Assembly (NCBI RefSeq): GCF_963678635.1
Contig: NW_026970960.1
Coordinates: 64,501 to 128,500 of the forward strand
Reading direction: 5' to 3'
Source of the DNA: Symsagittifera roscoffensis
Lineage: Eukaryota; Xenacoelomorpha; Acoela; Convolutidae
Length of the DNA stretch: 64,000 nt
Shown: one piece after another, positions 35,789 to 45,600 of the stretch
How the letters are laid out: every line of letters begins with the position of its first letter
How positions within the stretch are numbered: the stretch's first letter is position 1
The notes under the pieces: model-generated
What the model was told of the DNA's origin: nothing
Database searches by the model: none
What the model saw: only the letters and a program-made list of their open reading frames with translations
Translations under genes and position numbers: made by a program

Positions 35789-36153
35789 AAATTTCTCTGA
35801 CTGGATACGGCAACTAGAACAAAAATGAACAGTTTTGTGATTGGAAACGAAAATACCCAAAATGGATCTTTGTTTCCGATTGATCACGACTTTTATCCAA
35901 GAATCCCATAAAAAGAAGCTGAAATCTAATTGGACACCACTGCAATCCAAATAAAGAAAATCAATTCTGATTGGTCAAACCCACAAATTCGAGTTGAAGG
36001 TAACCCTAACTCCTCACTAAAAATCATTTTATTTTCAACTTAACTACCGTCAACTACCTCCTCTCTCAGCTCTAAATACCTTAATTTCAATTTATCTTCC
36101 GTCAACTATCCCTCTCTCAACTCTTTCTTATTTTTACTCTTGTACTCAATTTA
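35789..36153 (+). promoter_or_regulatory. Promoter-like spacer before the 36154 gene
   Basis: It holds an inverted CCAAT motif (AATTCTGATTGGT, 35963-35975) and two similar pyrimidine-rich repeats (36046-36072 and 36098-36125; CCGTCAACTA then CTCTCTCA) about 53 bp apart, just upstream of the ATG. The pyrimidine-rich tract could also serve as a splice or trans-splice acceptor region. Confidence 0.4.
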
Positions 36154-36651
36154 TTGCTCAAAATGATCTTCTCAGTGCAAAACAGCAACCTCATGTACTC
36201 TGTAGAATTTTCGCCTGATCTAGTACAAATTCAAGTGCGAGAAACAGTCTCTGGAGTTTTTCTGGCACGAATGGACATCCCAATCCAATTCTGGCACATG
36301 GTGGAAGTGATGCGAAGGGATTTCAACGAACATCATATGATGCAAGTTCCCATCACAGAGAACCAGCTTGGAACGATGCAAATGATGGGGGAAGTTTGTG
36401 ATCATGTGGGAATGAACTATCCCGAGATTCCGAACTCAAGATTTGTGGCTCAACCAGTCGACGACTTCCTCTTTCCTTGGGAGGAGGAAGGATCAGTCGA
36501 AAACTCCATCACAATAGATGAAGATGAGGGATTCTCAGAAACAATGACGCCTCCAGTTCCACAACAACCACCAGCAATGGAACCTCGTCCAGCTCTGCGT
36601 TCTATAGAGAACCTCCAGAACTCTTCTGCTGCTCGACAGCTCTTTGATTAA
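36154..36651 (+). CDS. Polinton protein of unknown function, about 165 aa
   Basis: An open frame starting at 36154 or at the ATG at 36163 (MIFSVQNSNLMYSVEF). The N-terminal 80 residues look like a small folded domain (VQIQVRETVSGVFLARMDIP, then Met/His-rich helix). The rest is acidic and proline-rich (PPVPQQPPAMEPRPALRS) and likely disordered. It has its own promoter-like upstream region, and GC content is higher than the flanks. No family is recognised. Confidence 0.6.
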   Translation: MLKMIFSVQNSNLMYSVEFSPDLVQIQVRETVSGVFLARMDIPIQFWHMVEVMRRDFNEHHMMQVPITENQLGTMQMMGEVCDHVGMNYPEIPNSRFVAQPVDDFLFPWEEEGSVENSITIDEDEGFSETMTPPVPQQPPAMEPRPALRSIENLQNSSAARQLFD

Positions 36652-37333
36652 ATGTTTTTGTAAATAAAGGTTGTTTGGTTTTGACTTCGTTTTCTGTAAT
36701 TAATTTCTTCAATTTCATTTTAATTATGAGAATAGATGAGAGGCTCAAGGTAAAACATTGAAAAACAATTAGAACTTAGTTAAGTGCTCCGAACTTGCAC
36801 ACATGTTAAAACATTTGATTAATTTTTGCACAAAAATTCGGAAAAACACTAAAAAACTGTACACAAGTAAAAAGATACCTAATCGATATTGCATCTTGTA
36901 CACACTTTTAGCCTTTTGTAAAAAAAAAATTGAAACACTTTTCGCATTTTGTCGAAAAAAAGTAAAACACTTTTCGCATTTTGTCGAAAAAATTGAAACA
37001 ATTTTCGCATTTTATCGAAAAAAGTAAAACACTTTTCGCATTTTGTTGAAAAATTTGAAACACTTTTCGCATCTTGTTAAAAAAAATAAAACACTTTTCG
37101 CATCTTCTCAAAAAAAGTTGAAACACTTTTCGCATTTTGTCAAAAAAATTGAAACACGTTTTACAACTTGTTAAAAAAATTGAAATGTTTTTTGCAACTT
37201 TTTGAAAATCAAATGAAATATAACATCTTTCTTACATGTTTGAAAATTTTTTTGCAAATGTTTTTGACCACGGTGATTTTTTTCGGTAATTAATGGTAAC
37301 TTTGTAAACATATGAGAGAAAATAGATGGAATA
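36652..37333. other. Polinton spacer with minisatellite
   Basis: No gene. 36652-36930 is plain AT-rich DNA; 36930-37205 is a minisatellite; 37206-37333 is AT-rich between converging genes. Confidence 0.7.
36930..37205. repeat. 30-32-bp minisatellite, about 9 units
   Basis: Units like TGAAACACTTTTCGCATTTT plus GTCGAAAAAA alternate with a TAAAACAC-starting variant, giving a partly dimeric pattern. The rightmost units are degenerate. It lies between converging Polinton genes. Confidence 0.9.
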
Positions 37334-37942
37334 TCAGAAGTTTTTTATTGAAAAATTGACATGATCACTATTTACAAATCCATAACCATCAATAAAACAG
37401 TCAATTGTTTTTAACAAATCATGTTCATATTTTGAGTTTTGTACTTTACGAACTCTTTCTAGAAAAGCTGAACCAATAGTTTGTGTGGAAGCTAGTTTCT
37501 GGTTAGAACATAAATAGTGACGTTTGAATTTTTTGCGTAACAGTCTTTTCTTTGCAACACTTGGCGTTTTTTCTGCTCCTTTCCATTTCAAATTGTGATG
37601 ATCAGCGCGGTCAAGTTGATTGAAAACTTCGCCAGTTGATGAATTAACATTCGAATAAAATCTGTATTTGTACAGAGTGTAAAGACAACCTATAATTTGG
37701 TATGTGAAATGAAAATTACCCAATCGTTGTAAAATTTGATCGAAATATGAACCAATCAGAAGTATGTGGAACTTACAATTTTCCAAAGAACAGTAAGAAT
37801 TGTGGGTAGAGACACAAAAATTATTGGTTACTATATATTTTTCGTAAAAATCACTGGTAACGGAAATAAATAGCGATTTTTGACAATACTCTGAATAAAA
37901 GCTGGGAAGAGCTTGACACATAGCTGCAGCCATCTGGAACAA
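37334..37942 (-). CDS. Polinton protein of unknown function, 202 aa, minus strand
   Basis: An open frame from ATG 37942, starting MFQMAAAMCQALPSFYSEYC. It has a Cys/Tyr-rich first half and a basic segment (KKRLLRKKFKRHYLC) near residue 135. It is the only well-supported minus-strand gene in the right part of the Polinton apart from polymerase. It diverges from the plus-strand gene at 38148 across about 200 bp, which is probably a shared promoter. No family is recognised. Confidence 0.55.
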   Translation of the reverse strand: MFQMAAAMCQALPSFYSEYCQKSLFISVTSDFYEKYIVTNNFCVSTHNSYCSLENCKFHILLIGSYFDQILQRLGNFHFTYQIIGCLYTLYKYRFYSNVNSSTGEVFNQLDRADHHNLKWKGAEKTPSVAKKRLLRKKFKRHYLCSNQKLASTQTIGSAFLERVRKVQNSKYEHDLLKTIDCFIDGYGFVNSDHVNFSIKNF

Positions 37943-38147
37943 TGATTTTTGCTGAAAATTGTGGATTTATATAGGAACACTAACACCTACACAATTCCAT
38001 ATTTGGACATTTCCCTCAAAAATTCCAATCATAGATCTATTTCCTTTTATGGTTCAGTGAATGACTCATATTGTTTACTTTCAATTTCGTTTAATCTCAA
38101 ATTCCTTTCTCTCATTTCTCTTCATCTGATCAGTCTGTTCTTCAAAA

Positions 38148-38641
38148 ATGTACTCAAGAAAAGACACAAGTCCCAATTACATTGAATTCTCAAAAAATCA
38201 AACAAGAATTGGGAGATTTGCTTGGTCCCAAAAATCCTACAAAGGGAAAATTTATTTTGAACCCTGCTTTCAACTATTCAAGAAAAATGAGTTGGGACAA
38301 CTCGAAAAAAGACAGCAAGTCTATCTTGGTGAAAAAGAAGGAGAAGCAATCTCAGCAATTAGAAATACTGTTATTCACGATGCTGAAAACCTTGGACTCG
38401 TTCCTATATTGGAACTCACTTCTGACAAAGAGTCAACTATGGATCGGGAGCTTGCCAACTGCAACAAGTGTATGACATAGCAACATACAATAGAAGAGAA
38501 GTTTGTGTCACGATCAAGAAGTACAATATTAACAAACCTCCCTACACTCAGATTCGACTATTCACCGCAAAAGAGAATGAAGCAATGAAACAAGTTGCCT
38601 ATGTCAACTATACTTTGAACGAATTCAAAGAACTGTACTAA
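38148..38641 (+). mobile_element. Polinton gene of unknown function (region)
   Basis: Coding-like region starting MYSRKDTSPNYIEFS. A compact block with alternating aromatic and basic residues (IGRFAWSQKSYKGKIYFEP, VYLGEKEGEAISAIRN) faintly recalls small single-strand-DNA-binding PC4-like domains, but this is too weak to name. Treated as a fossil part with a break. Confidence 0.45.
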
Positions 38642-38755
38642 ATTTTGGGAGACTTTATGTTTGTTGAGAACTGTAATGTACAATAATTTGTGTTGTTTAT
38701 GTTTTTTTGTCTTGTAATTTAACTATTTATCCTCAAAATCATTTTTCATTTAGTA

Positions 38756-39580
38756 TTGGTGTTGAACAGTATGAGTTGGAATATTGGTTTTTTAAGAAAT
38801 TTACTCTTAAAACTTCACAATAAATTGGGACTTTTTCATATTGTTCTTGAAGAAAAGTCCCAAAAAATTTCACTAACAATTATAGAATCTCAAAATTTAC
38901 CAAACTTGCAGAATTTGAACGTAGACTCACAAATATCTCATTTTGAGTGGACTCTGCATAATGGTAGAAGAAAAATTCACATAGGATACCGATCTGATAC
39001 CAAAAAAAATAGATCTTGTAGAATATCGTAGAAATGGAAATCAATGGAAAAATAATCAATCTTTACAACTACAAAGAGAAGAATATGATAAATTACTTGA
39101 TATGCTTCCTTCATTACTAGGTTATGTAGAGATCTTCAAAAAATGTTGTATCAATATTGACGAATGCACTGTAGAAAATGACCGTACAGAAATTGAATGA
39201 AATTCTACGAGTTTTTGAGATTATTAGGCAAGATTTCTCCTCAAATACAAAAAGAAAAAATTTATTTCTTTGTACCTGTATTGTTTTGGACCCGGACATT
39301 AATTTAAAGGAAATGGACCAAAAATTTCCTGGCGGACTAATTAGATACGGAAATTCCTGTATGGATTACTTTTTTGCAAACTCCAAAATTTTTAGACTAC
39401 ATGCAATCCTACACGACTCTGCTGGATCTGTGAAATCTACTACAAAAAAAGGTCCTGGGTATTGTTATGTTGCACCTAGTCTCCCCAGTTCATGCTTTCT
39501 TGGTCACGTGACTGGATTATTTTTCTGTTTATATGTTAAAATATTTGCTTCATCAGTATATGTTTTGTTTGATTGTTAAT
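38756..39580 (+). mobile_element. Polinton unknown gene region
   Basis: Coding-like plus-strand DNA with two recognisable stretches: FHIVLEEKSQKISLTIIESQ in the first part and KKGPGYCYVAPSLPSSCFLG plus a hydrophobic tail in the second. No family is recognised. Low-GC composition matches the rest of the Polinton. Fossil with breaks. Confidence 0.4.
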
Positions 39581-39618
39581 CATTTTTAACAAAAACTCCA
39601 GAGAAATCAGTTAACAGA

Positions 39619-40090
39619 ATGGGTCTAGTTGTTTTGGATATTGAATGTATCGAAAGCAATATAGTGAAAGAATTAGGAGTTTATAAGGATGGACAAACAG
39701 AAGGATATTCCTTTCTTCCTCCCAAAAAATTCAAAAGAAAAATCCCAATCTTTTTGGTGTACACAGCATCTTCATAGAATCAATTGGAGCAGTGGTTACC
39801 AAAAATAAACTGAACTTGAAAAAATTTTGAAAAATCTAGAAGCCACAGACACGGAATTTTTTGCAAAAGGTTATGAAAAATGTAAGATTCTATCAGAATT
39901 TTTGGAAACAAAGATTATTAATTTGGATGACTACGCTTGCCCTAAAGTTCAGTTTTTGATATTCAAAGATGAAGAATATGATTGGAGGTGTAGCAACTAC
40001 CCATTTCGTCATGCAAAAACTCTTCACTGTGCAGAAAGAAAAGCATTTGCATACGGAACATGGACTCGATGTTTTTTTAACAAATTGTAA
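39619..40090 (+). mobile_element. Polinton unknown gene with LDIEC and RHAKTLHCAERKA motifs
   Basis: Starts MGLVVLDIECIESNIVKELG; LDIEC resembles the first acidic motif of RNase H-fold exonucleases. The 3' part ends with a Cys/His-rich block (WRCSNYPFRHAKTLHCAERK). It lies upstream of the membrane protein and ATPase, where I recall a conserved Maverick gene of unknown role. Fossil with a break. The exonuclease link is weak inference. Confidence 0.45.
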
Positions 40091-40168
40091 ATTATATTAT
40101 TCTTAATGTACTACCATTTTCAAACTTTAATTAAATTTCATTGTCAACTTTTTCTTTTTAGAGTTAAG

Positions 40169-40432
40169 ATGGTCGATCAATGTGACAAACCCGTAAATTT
40201 AGGAAATTTCGTTTTTGATGAAGAAAATCATGAACGAAAATCATGGAAATTGTTTGGACGTACATGTAATAAATCTCTTTTAGTTTTTTTGTGCCAATTT
40301 TTTGTTATAGTTTTGATGCTAGTATGTGCAATCGTTCGAATTATGTTATCCACAACATGTGAAGAAACAACAGTTTGGGTAGCTATTTTATCAAGTACAG
40401 TCGGTTATATTCTACCTTCTCCAAAGCTATGA
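40169..40432 (+). CDS. Polinton two-helix membrane protein, 87 aa
   Basis: ATG at 40169, just after TTTTTAG at 40154-40160, a nematode-like 3' splice acceptor. The product MVDQCDKPVNLGNFVFDEEN has a soluble Asp/Glu-rich N-terminus, a strong hydrophobic helix (about residues 37-60) and a second one ending GYILPSPKL. The stop overlaps the ATPase start as ATGA at 40429-40432, a 4-bp overlap suggesting coupled translation or a shared transcript. It may act in virion membrane or lysis, unproven. Confidence 0.6.
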   Translation: MVDQCDKPVNLGNFVFDEENHERKSWKLFGRTCNKSLLVFLCQFFVIVLMLVCAIVRIMLSTTCEETTVWVAILSSTVGYILPSPKL

Positions 40433-41271
40433 ATAAAATAATATCTACCAAAGAACGAATTTTTATTTCCCTAGTTGGACCAAGTGGATCTGGAAAATCG
40501 CATCTTATTTTTGATTGGTTGAAAATTGGTACTTTTCAACCAGCATTCGACAAAATTTTTCATTTTTATCAACATTATCAACCTCTTTATAGTCAAATGC
40601 AAAGAAAAAACCTTAAATTTATCCAAGGAGTACATTTTGACTTGATTGAAAATCTCCCCAATAATGGAACTAAGTATTTGCTTATATTTGATGATTCTTG
40701 TGAAGAAATTTCAAACTCCAAGCAATTTGTAAAAATTGCTACTGCGGGGAGACACAGGGGTCTGAATACAATATACATGGAACACAATTTATTTCATCAA
40801 AGCAAGTTAGGACGAGATGTAGAGTTACAAAATACACACATAGTCTTGTTCAAGTCGCCGAGGGATGTTTTACAAATCAATACATTAAGTCAACAACTAG
40901 GTCTAGGATCTCAATTGAAAGAGTGGTATCAAGATGCAACATCCGTTCCTTATGGTCATTTACTTATTGATTTAACCCCAAAAACAGTTGATTCACTTAG
41001 GTATTGCACTAATAGTGGCTCAGTTCCAACAAAATTTTACTTACCAGCTGGAATAGAGACAAAATTTTTGGACGATGAGTACACAATACGTCTCTATTCT
41101 CCCAATATTTCAAAAATTTTCCCTAAGGCTTCGAAAACAATTCATTCTCAATTGCCCAAAAGATTTCATTCAGTTTCTGAGCGAGTGTTTAGTAAACCTA
41201 TTAAGAGGAGAGCTTCGAGATCTTCGGAAAGAAGACGTAGTAAAATATCGAAAAAAAAATTTCAGAACTAA
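40429..41271 (+). CDS. Polinton packaging ATPase (A32/FtsK-HerA type)
   Basis: Start chosen at ATG 40429 (280 aa; an upstream in-frame ATG at 40375 overlaps the membrane-protein gene). Walker A GPSGSGKS at residues 17-24, Walker B YLLIFDDS at about 83-90, then the family-typical TAGRHRGLNTIYMEHNLFHQ and VLFKSPRD segments, and a basic, serine/arginine-rich tail. In Polintons this enzyme is taken to pump element DNA into the capsid. The frame looks whole. Confidence 0.88.
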   Translation: MNKIISTKERIFISLVGPSGSGKSHLIFDWLKIGTFQPAFDKIFHFYQHYQPLYSQMQRKNLKFIQGVHFDLIENLPNNGTKYLLIFDDSCEEISNSKQFVKIATAGRHRGLNTIYMEHNLFHQSKLGRDVELQNTHIVLFKSPRDVLQINTLSQQLGLGSQLKEWYQDATSVPYGHLLIDLTPKTVDSLRYCTNSGSVPTKFYLPAGIETKFLDDEYTIRLYSPNISKIFPKASKTIHSQLPKRFHSVSERVFSKPIKRRASRSSERRRSKISKKKFQN

Positions 41272-41379
41272 CACAAAAAAGAACTCCTCTACACAAAAGA
41301 AGAATTATTTTAAGTTCAACTAAAGGGTTACAATTGATATCTATCATCACACCTTTTGTCATTAAACTATTGACATAGT

Positions 41380-41787
41380 ATGGAACAGTTGGTTTTAATT
41401 CCGTACTCAGTTTATCAATCACAAAGTACACTTCCAAGAAAACAAAAATTGGAACAAAAGCAAGAAATTGAGATTGTACCAAAAAATTTTGATTCTATTT
41501 ACAGTGCTGTAAATGCGAGGTTAAAAACGAGCAACAATAAGAATATTATTGATTTAATTTTGAATTCTCCTAGAATTAAAATCAGCCAGTCAGACAATAT
41601 TATATTGGATAATCGAGATACAAAAGAATCTATTGTAGACTTTGTGTGTGCATTAAAGCGAAAAAATACCGATTTTCCAGATATTTACTTTACAATTTTG
41701 GAAGCAACACATATTCCTCCTAAACTTGTTATTAACAAGAATGCCAAAGCAAAAGATAGAGGAACTTGGATCCCTTTCAAAATCTGA
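41380..41787 (+). CDS. Polinton small protein upstream of integrase, 135 aa
   Basis: Starts MEQLVLIPYSVYQSQSTLPR. A middle block reads KISQSDNIILDNRDTKESIV, then DFVCALKRKN and LEATHIPPKLVINKNAK. It lies between ATPase and integrase and overlaps the integrase frame at its end. Similar proteins sit in this position in other Mavericks, by recall; function unknown. Confidence 0.5.
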   Translation: MEQLVLIPYSVYQSQSTLPRKQKLEQKQEIEIVPKNFDSIYSAVNARLKTSNNKNIIDLILNSPRIKISQSDNIILDNRDTKESIVDFVCALKRKNTDFPDIYFTILEATHIPPKLVINKNAKAKDRGTWIPFKI

Positions 41788-42683
41788 AAAGGTAAGACTA
41801 AACAGATTGTATTCTAGGGACAGAGCTGCGTACGGTTCTATTCAAAACTTGAGTAAAGCGAGTGGTTTATCAAAAAAGAAAGTAGAAAAGTTTTTACAAA
41901 CCAAGACATCGTATACAAAATTTGGTCCACCAATCAGGTCTTTCCGAAGACTTCAAGCATTTTCTAAATATATCAATGAAATCTGGTGTAGGGACATGGC
42001 TTTTGTAGACAAATTAGCTAGTCAAAACAATGGAGTCAAGTATTTATTAGTTGCTGTAGATATTTTTTCGAGATTTGTCAGAGTTCAAACAATGAAAACA
42101 AAGTATGCCAAAGACACTTTACAAGCTTTTAGAAAAATGATTTCTCGCAAAAAACACTCCTGAAAAACTTTGGGTTGATAAAGGAACAGAAAATGGGGGA
42201 ACTTTTAAAACGTTTTGCAAGGAGAAAGACATTGAAGTTTACTCAACAATGAGTGAAACCAAAGCTGCATTTGCTGAGAGAGCAATTCAATCATTAAAAC
42301 ATATAATATATCGTTACATTGAAGATCATGGTGAAAAATTTATCCCCAAATTGCAGCAATTTGTTTCTACATTGAACTGCCGCAAAAATCGATCAATTGG
42401 AAAATCTCCCAGAGATGTGAAAAACAGTGATTTTTTATCAATATTGTATAACAAATCATTCAAGAAATATACTAAACCAAAATTCAAAATTGTTGATAGA
42501 GTTAGAATTTCGTAAAATGATATTCCGTTCCGAAAAGGATACAAGCCACAGTTTACAGATGAAATTTTTGAAATTTTGACAATATCTACAAAAAAACCTC
42601 CAACATACATCATCAAAGATCTCGAAAAAGAAGAAATTCTGGGAAAATTTTATGAAAAAGAGCTGAGAAAATGTTCAGATTAG
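41726..42683 (+). mobile_element. Polinton integrase (retrovirus-like, rve)
   Basis: An N-terminal HTH-like segment (AAYGSIQNLSKASGLSKKKV) is followed by the catalytic-core start with EIWCRDMAFVD and YLLVAVDIFSRFV. A second-acidic region (WVDKGTENGG type) follows, then SETKAAFAERAIQSLKHIIY and a C-terminal SH3-like part (PKFKIVDRVRIS). This enzyme inserts Polinton DNA, giving 6-bp target duplications in the family. Fossil with two or so breaks. Confidence 0.82.
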
Positions 42684-42726
42684 TGGTAAGTCATTTTTTA
42701 AATTGAGTTTCTATCGATCAGTTGTG

Positions 42727-43552
42727 ATGGATTCTTTTACTATTGAGCTAGTTTCTAATGCTTCTTTTAATTGTTATCCGAATAACAGTCTTAGTTCCTT
42801 TACAAATTTTCTACCGGAACAAATACATGTAAAAGGAGAATGGGAGGTTGCTATTTCAGAAATATCGTACCCTTCTTTGTAACAAAACGTTACAGAGGGA
42901 AAGTTTACTTTCGTAGATGGACGAGAAAGTCCTGAGGAAAAAAGAAAGATTCAACCGATGCATGTTGAACCTGGATTGTATCCAAGTATTGTTGATATAG
43001 TTGTAGCCATGAATGACAAAGTTCGAAAACGTATAGGCGCACAAAAATATGAATATAACGGAATTTATGTATCAGTAGATAAGATTACACAAAAAGTTGC
43101 CATTCATTTACCTGAGGATCAATCAGTGTTTATAATTCAAAGTGCTGATTTGAGTCACATTTTTGGTTGTGATTTAGAACAAAATCAGACAGGTGTTATA
43201 ATGAAAGTAAAAGGACCACATTATCCTCAGTATTCTTACGGTATTATAAGAATACATTCCTTAATGATTTATAGTGATATTATATAATATAATATAGTAG
43301 GCGATACAAAAACTCCATTACTGCGTTGTATTTCTTTCATTTCCAAAGTAAAAAATGGAGACATAATATCTACAGGACAGTACATGAACTATCAATCCTT
43401 CACAAATCTACAATTTAAAAAATTATTAAAAAACTCTTTCCACAGCATAAAAATAGAACTAAGGGATACTACAGGTGAAAAAATTCCTTTTGTGTCCGAA
43501 GGAATTACACGAGTTGTCCTCTTGTTTCGCAAGATTTCGGATAATCATTTTT
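42727..43552 (+). mobile_element. Polinton penton-like minor capsid protein
   Basis: Starts MDSFTIELVSNASFNCYPNN, with LPEQIHVKGEWEVAISEISY near the N-terminus, the beta-rich opening typical of Polinton minor capsid (single jelly-roll) proteins; IFGCDLEQNQTGV and SYGIIRIHSLMIY blocks follow. Position between integrase and the core-like/MCP genes supports the call. Fossil with a couple of breaks. Confidence 0.65.
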
Positions 43553-43940
43553 GATTTATACTTCATACGAAATAGTTGCTCAAAGTTCAGCTAATTTTCC
43601 TATTTTTCGTGGACATGCAAGGCAGCGTGGAAGAGGTTTTGGTGCTCTTGCACAAACTCTTGGGAGAACTGCAATTCCCTTCATTAAAAAATTTATAGTC
43701 CCAGCTGCAAAAAGAATCGGAGCAGATTTATTTGAAATTGCCGCTCCAGAGATTGGAGAAGTTGTCAGTGGACGAAAAAAACTCAAAACGTTTGCAAAAG
43801 ATGTTGGAACAAAAACAGTTCGAAAACAGCTGGGAGGTGGAAAAAAGAAATCCAAGCGTAGAACAAGAAGAACCATTTCCCAAAAGAGTAGTTCAAAAAT
43901 CAGTCGCTCTCGCAAAGACATTTTTGACAAGATAAAATGA
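43553..43940 (+). CDS. Polinton basic core-like protein (pX/pVI-like)
   Basis: A small basic protein containing GHARQRGRGFGALAQTLGRT, AIPFIKKFIVPAAKRIGADL and EIAAPEIGEVVSGRKKLKTF, with a Lys/Arg tail (GGGKKKSKRRTRRT). A glycine-rich motif, amphipathic helix and basic tail are seen in Polinton and adenovirus minor core proteins. There is no clear ATG at the left end, so the start is uncertain. The stop overlaps the MCP start (ATGA at 43937-43940). Confidence 0.65.
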
Positions 43941-45229
43941 GTGTAAATCAAAGTAGTCATTTTCGGTACGGAGCGTTCACAAATTCTTCTTTGGAGATTT
44001 TTGATAAAGTCCCATTTTTGGAAACAATTATGTCATCTTACACACAAGAAGTATTCCCTAGTATTTCTCTGGATGAAAGCAGTATTGAGTTTAAATTTGA
44101 AACGGATCGTAATATCTACTTGGATATGCGTGATACCCATCTTAGCTTACAGCTTCAACTATTCAAAAAAAGATTGTTTGATGCTTTCAAAAAAGAAAAA
44201 ACAGAACATAAAGCAAAATCGGAGGAAGATTCAGATGAGGAACCACAAACTTACTTAACTTATGTAAACAATCTACTACATTCTCTATTCTCCAACTGTG
44301 AAGTTTATTTTAACAATACAATGGTTTACAATGCCAATGGGTTATATCCTCATAAGGCACAGATATCGAACGAATTCAACTCGTCAGCAGTGAGTAATAA
44401 AGGAATTCTTGCTTGTCATGGATACAGTTTTGAAGAAAATCCTGATGCATTTGATATGTATCCATTCACTGATAAAGCAAATTCCTTAAGAACAGGGATA
44501 ACTTTTTCACTCTATGGGAGGCTCGCCATTGATTTGCTTACTTGCGAAAAACTGTTGCTACCAAATACCAAAGTTCGAATTAAACTTATTCGAGCTAGAC
44601 CTAATTTTTACATGTTATCTGATAATCCAAATGTCAGTCTGAAAATAGTTGATTGTTCACTGTTTACAAGAAGAATTTTAGTAGCTGAACCTAATCATCA
44701 ATATTTGCAATGGAATCTGGAAAGGGAACCTGCTCATTACAATTACATGGAAACTATAGCAAGAACCTTTATCATTCCATCTCGTCAAAACCAGTTTATT
44801 CAGGAAAATGTTTTCAATAATGCCCCAATCAGAAGGATAGCTGTTGCAATGAATACAAATTTGGCTGTTGCGTTATCTTTTTATGAAAATTCTTTCAATT
44901 ATCAACAATTTCATTTGAGAGAGCTTAGAATTATTCGGGGTGGAAGAGCAATTATTTCATTAGATACAACTTCTCCTTGTCGACCCTATGTTACAACAAT
45001 GAAAGCAATGCAGTTTAACGAAGATTTTCCAGCTCTTCCTATGGAAGATTTTCAAAATCACTATATTCTAGTTTTCGACTTGACTTCACGACAGGATGCC
45101 GCTGAACACTTGCATTATCCAGAACTTAGTGGAGAAAGCTTGAGATTAGAAATGGTTTTTCCAATTTCCCTTGGAGCAAGTAACGGAAGTGATAGTCTTG
45201 GGAGAAAGACTATCAAATATTCAAATTAA
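43937..45229 (+). CDS. Polinton major capsid protein (double jelly-roll type)
   Basis: A 430-aa open frame beginning MSVNQSSHFRYGAFTNSSLE. It is beta-rich throughout, with IEFKFETDRNIYLDMRDTHL near residue 50, an acidic lysine-rich insertion (about 80-100), HSLFSNCEVYFNNTMVYNAN, LLPNTKVRIKLIRARPNFYM and a C-terminal HYILVFDLTSRQD block. Gene order (penton, core, MCP, protease) and fold pattern fit Polinton MCPs, the vertical double-jelly-roll lineage. It looks whole. It starts inside the last codons of the core gene. Confidence 0.8.
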   Translation: MSVNQSSHFRYGAFTNSSLEIFDKVPFLETIMSSYTQEVFPSISLDESSIEFKFETDRNIYLDMRDTHLSLQLQLFKKRLFDAFKKEKTEHKAKSEEDSDEEPQTYLTYVNNLLHSLFSNCEVYFNNTMVYNANGLYPHKAQISNEFNSSAVSNKGILACHGYSFEENPDAFDMYPFTDKANSLRTGITFSLYGRLAIDLLTCEKLLLPNTKVRIKLIRARPNFYMLSDNPNVSLKIVDCSLFTRRILVAEPNHQYLQWNLEREPAHYNYMETIARTFIIPSRQNQFIQENVFNNAPIRRIAVAMNTNLAVALSFYENSFNYQQFHLRELRIIRGGRAIISLDTTSPCRPYVTTMKAMQFNEDFPALPMEDFQNHYILVFDLTSRQDAAEHLHYPELSGESLRLEMVFPISLGASNGSDSLGRKTIKYSN

Positions 45230-45252
45230 AAAATTCGGAACAGTCGCTAAAA

Positions 45253-45513
45253 ATGTTTAATTTTTTTGAGTTTTCAGGTTCCTATAAAAATATTGTAACT
45301 TTTTTTGGACTTTTCTTTGTTACTATCTCTGTACTATCTATATTGTTTTTCTTCAGACCTAAAGCTTCAGAAAAAATAGAGAAGGAATGCTGTTTAGTTG
45401 AAAACCCGAGACATTTCTTCAACCTAGACTGTAAAACAGTATTCAATAAACTTTGCCCACTATATAAGGCTTGTGTATGGGACTTTGTTGATTCAATTCC
45501 TAAATGTGTGTAA
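45253..45513 (+). CDS. Polinton single-pass membrane protein, about 86 aa
   Basis: A short N-terminus, one strong transmembrane helix (IVTFFGLFFVTISVLSILFF), then a cysteine-rich outside part (CCLVENPRHF, CKTVFNKLCPLYKACVW). The frame ends at a GTAAGT, and a TTTTTAG acceptor follows 60 or so bp later (about 45574), so a short nematode-size intron at its 3' end is likely. It lies between MCP and protease. Its role is unknown, perhaps virion or membrane associated. Confidence 0.55.
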   Translation: MFNFFEFSGSYKNIVTFFGLFFVTISVLSILFFFRPKASEKIEKECCLVENPRHFFNLDCKTVFNKLCPLYKACVWDFVDSIPKCV

Positions 45514-45600
45514 GTCATTATTCTTCCTTTTTTTAACCTAAAGTACACTATCAAACTATCAATTTCATTTTTAGCTGTAAATCAGCCTACAATTGCAAAG

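Noticed and set aside
36908-37135. Cys/Phe-rich open frame on the minus strand
   Set aside because: It is produced by translation of the 30-bp minisatellite.
37949-38185. Open frame of 78 codons before the 38148 gene
   Set aside because: Low-complexity, overlaps the likely promoter and gene start, no supporting pattern.
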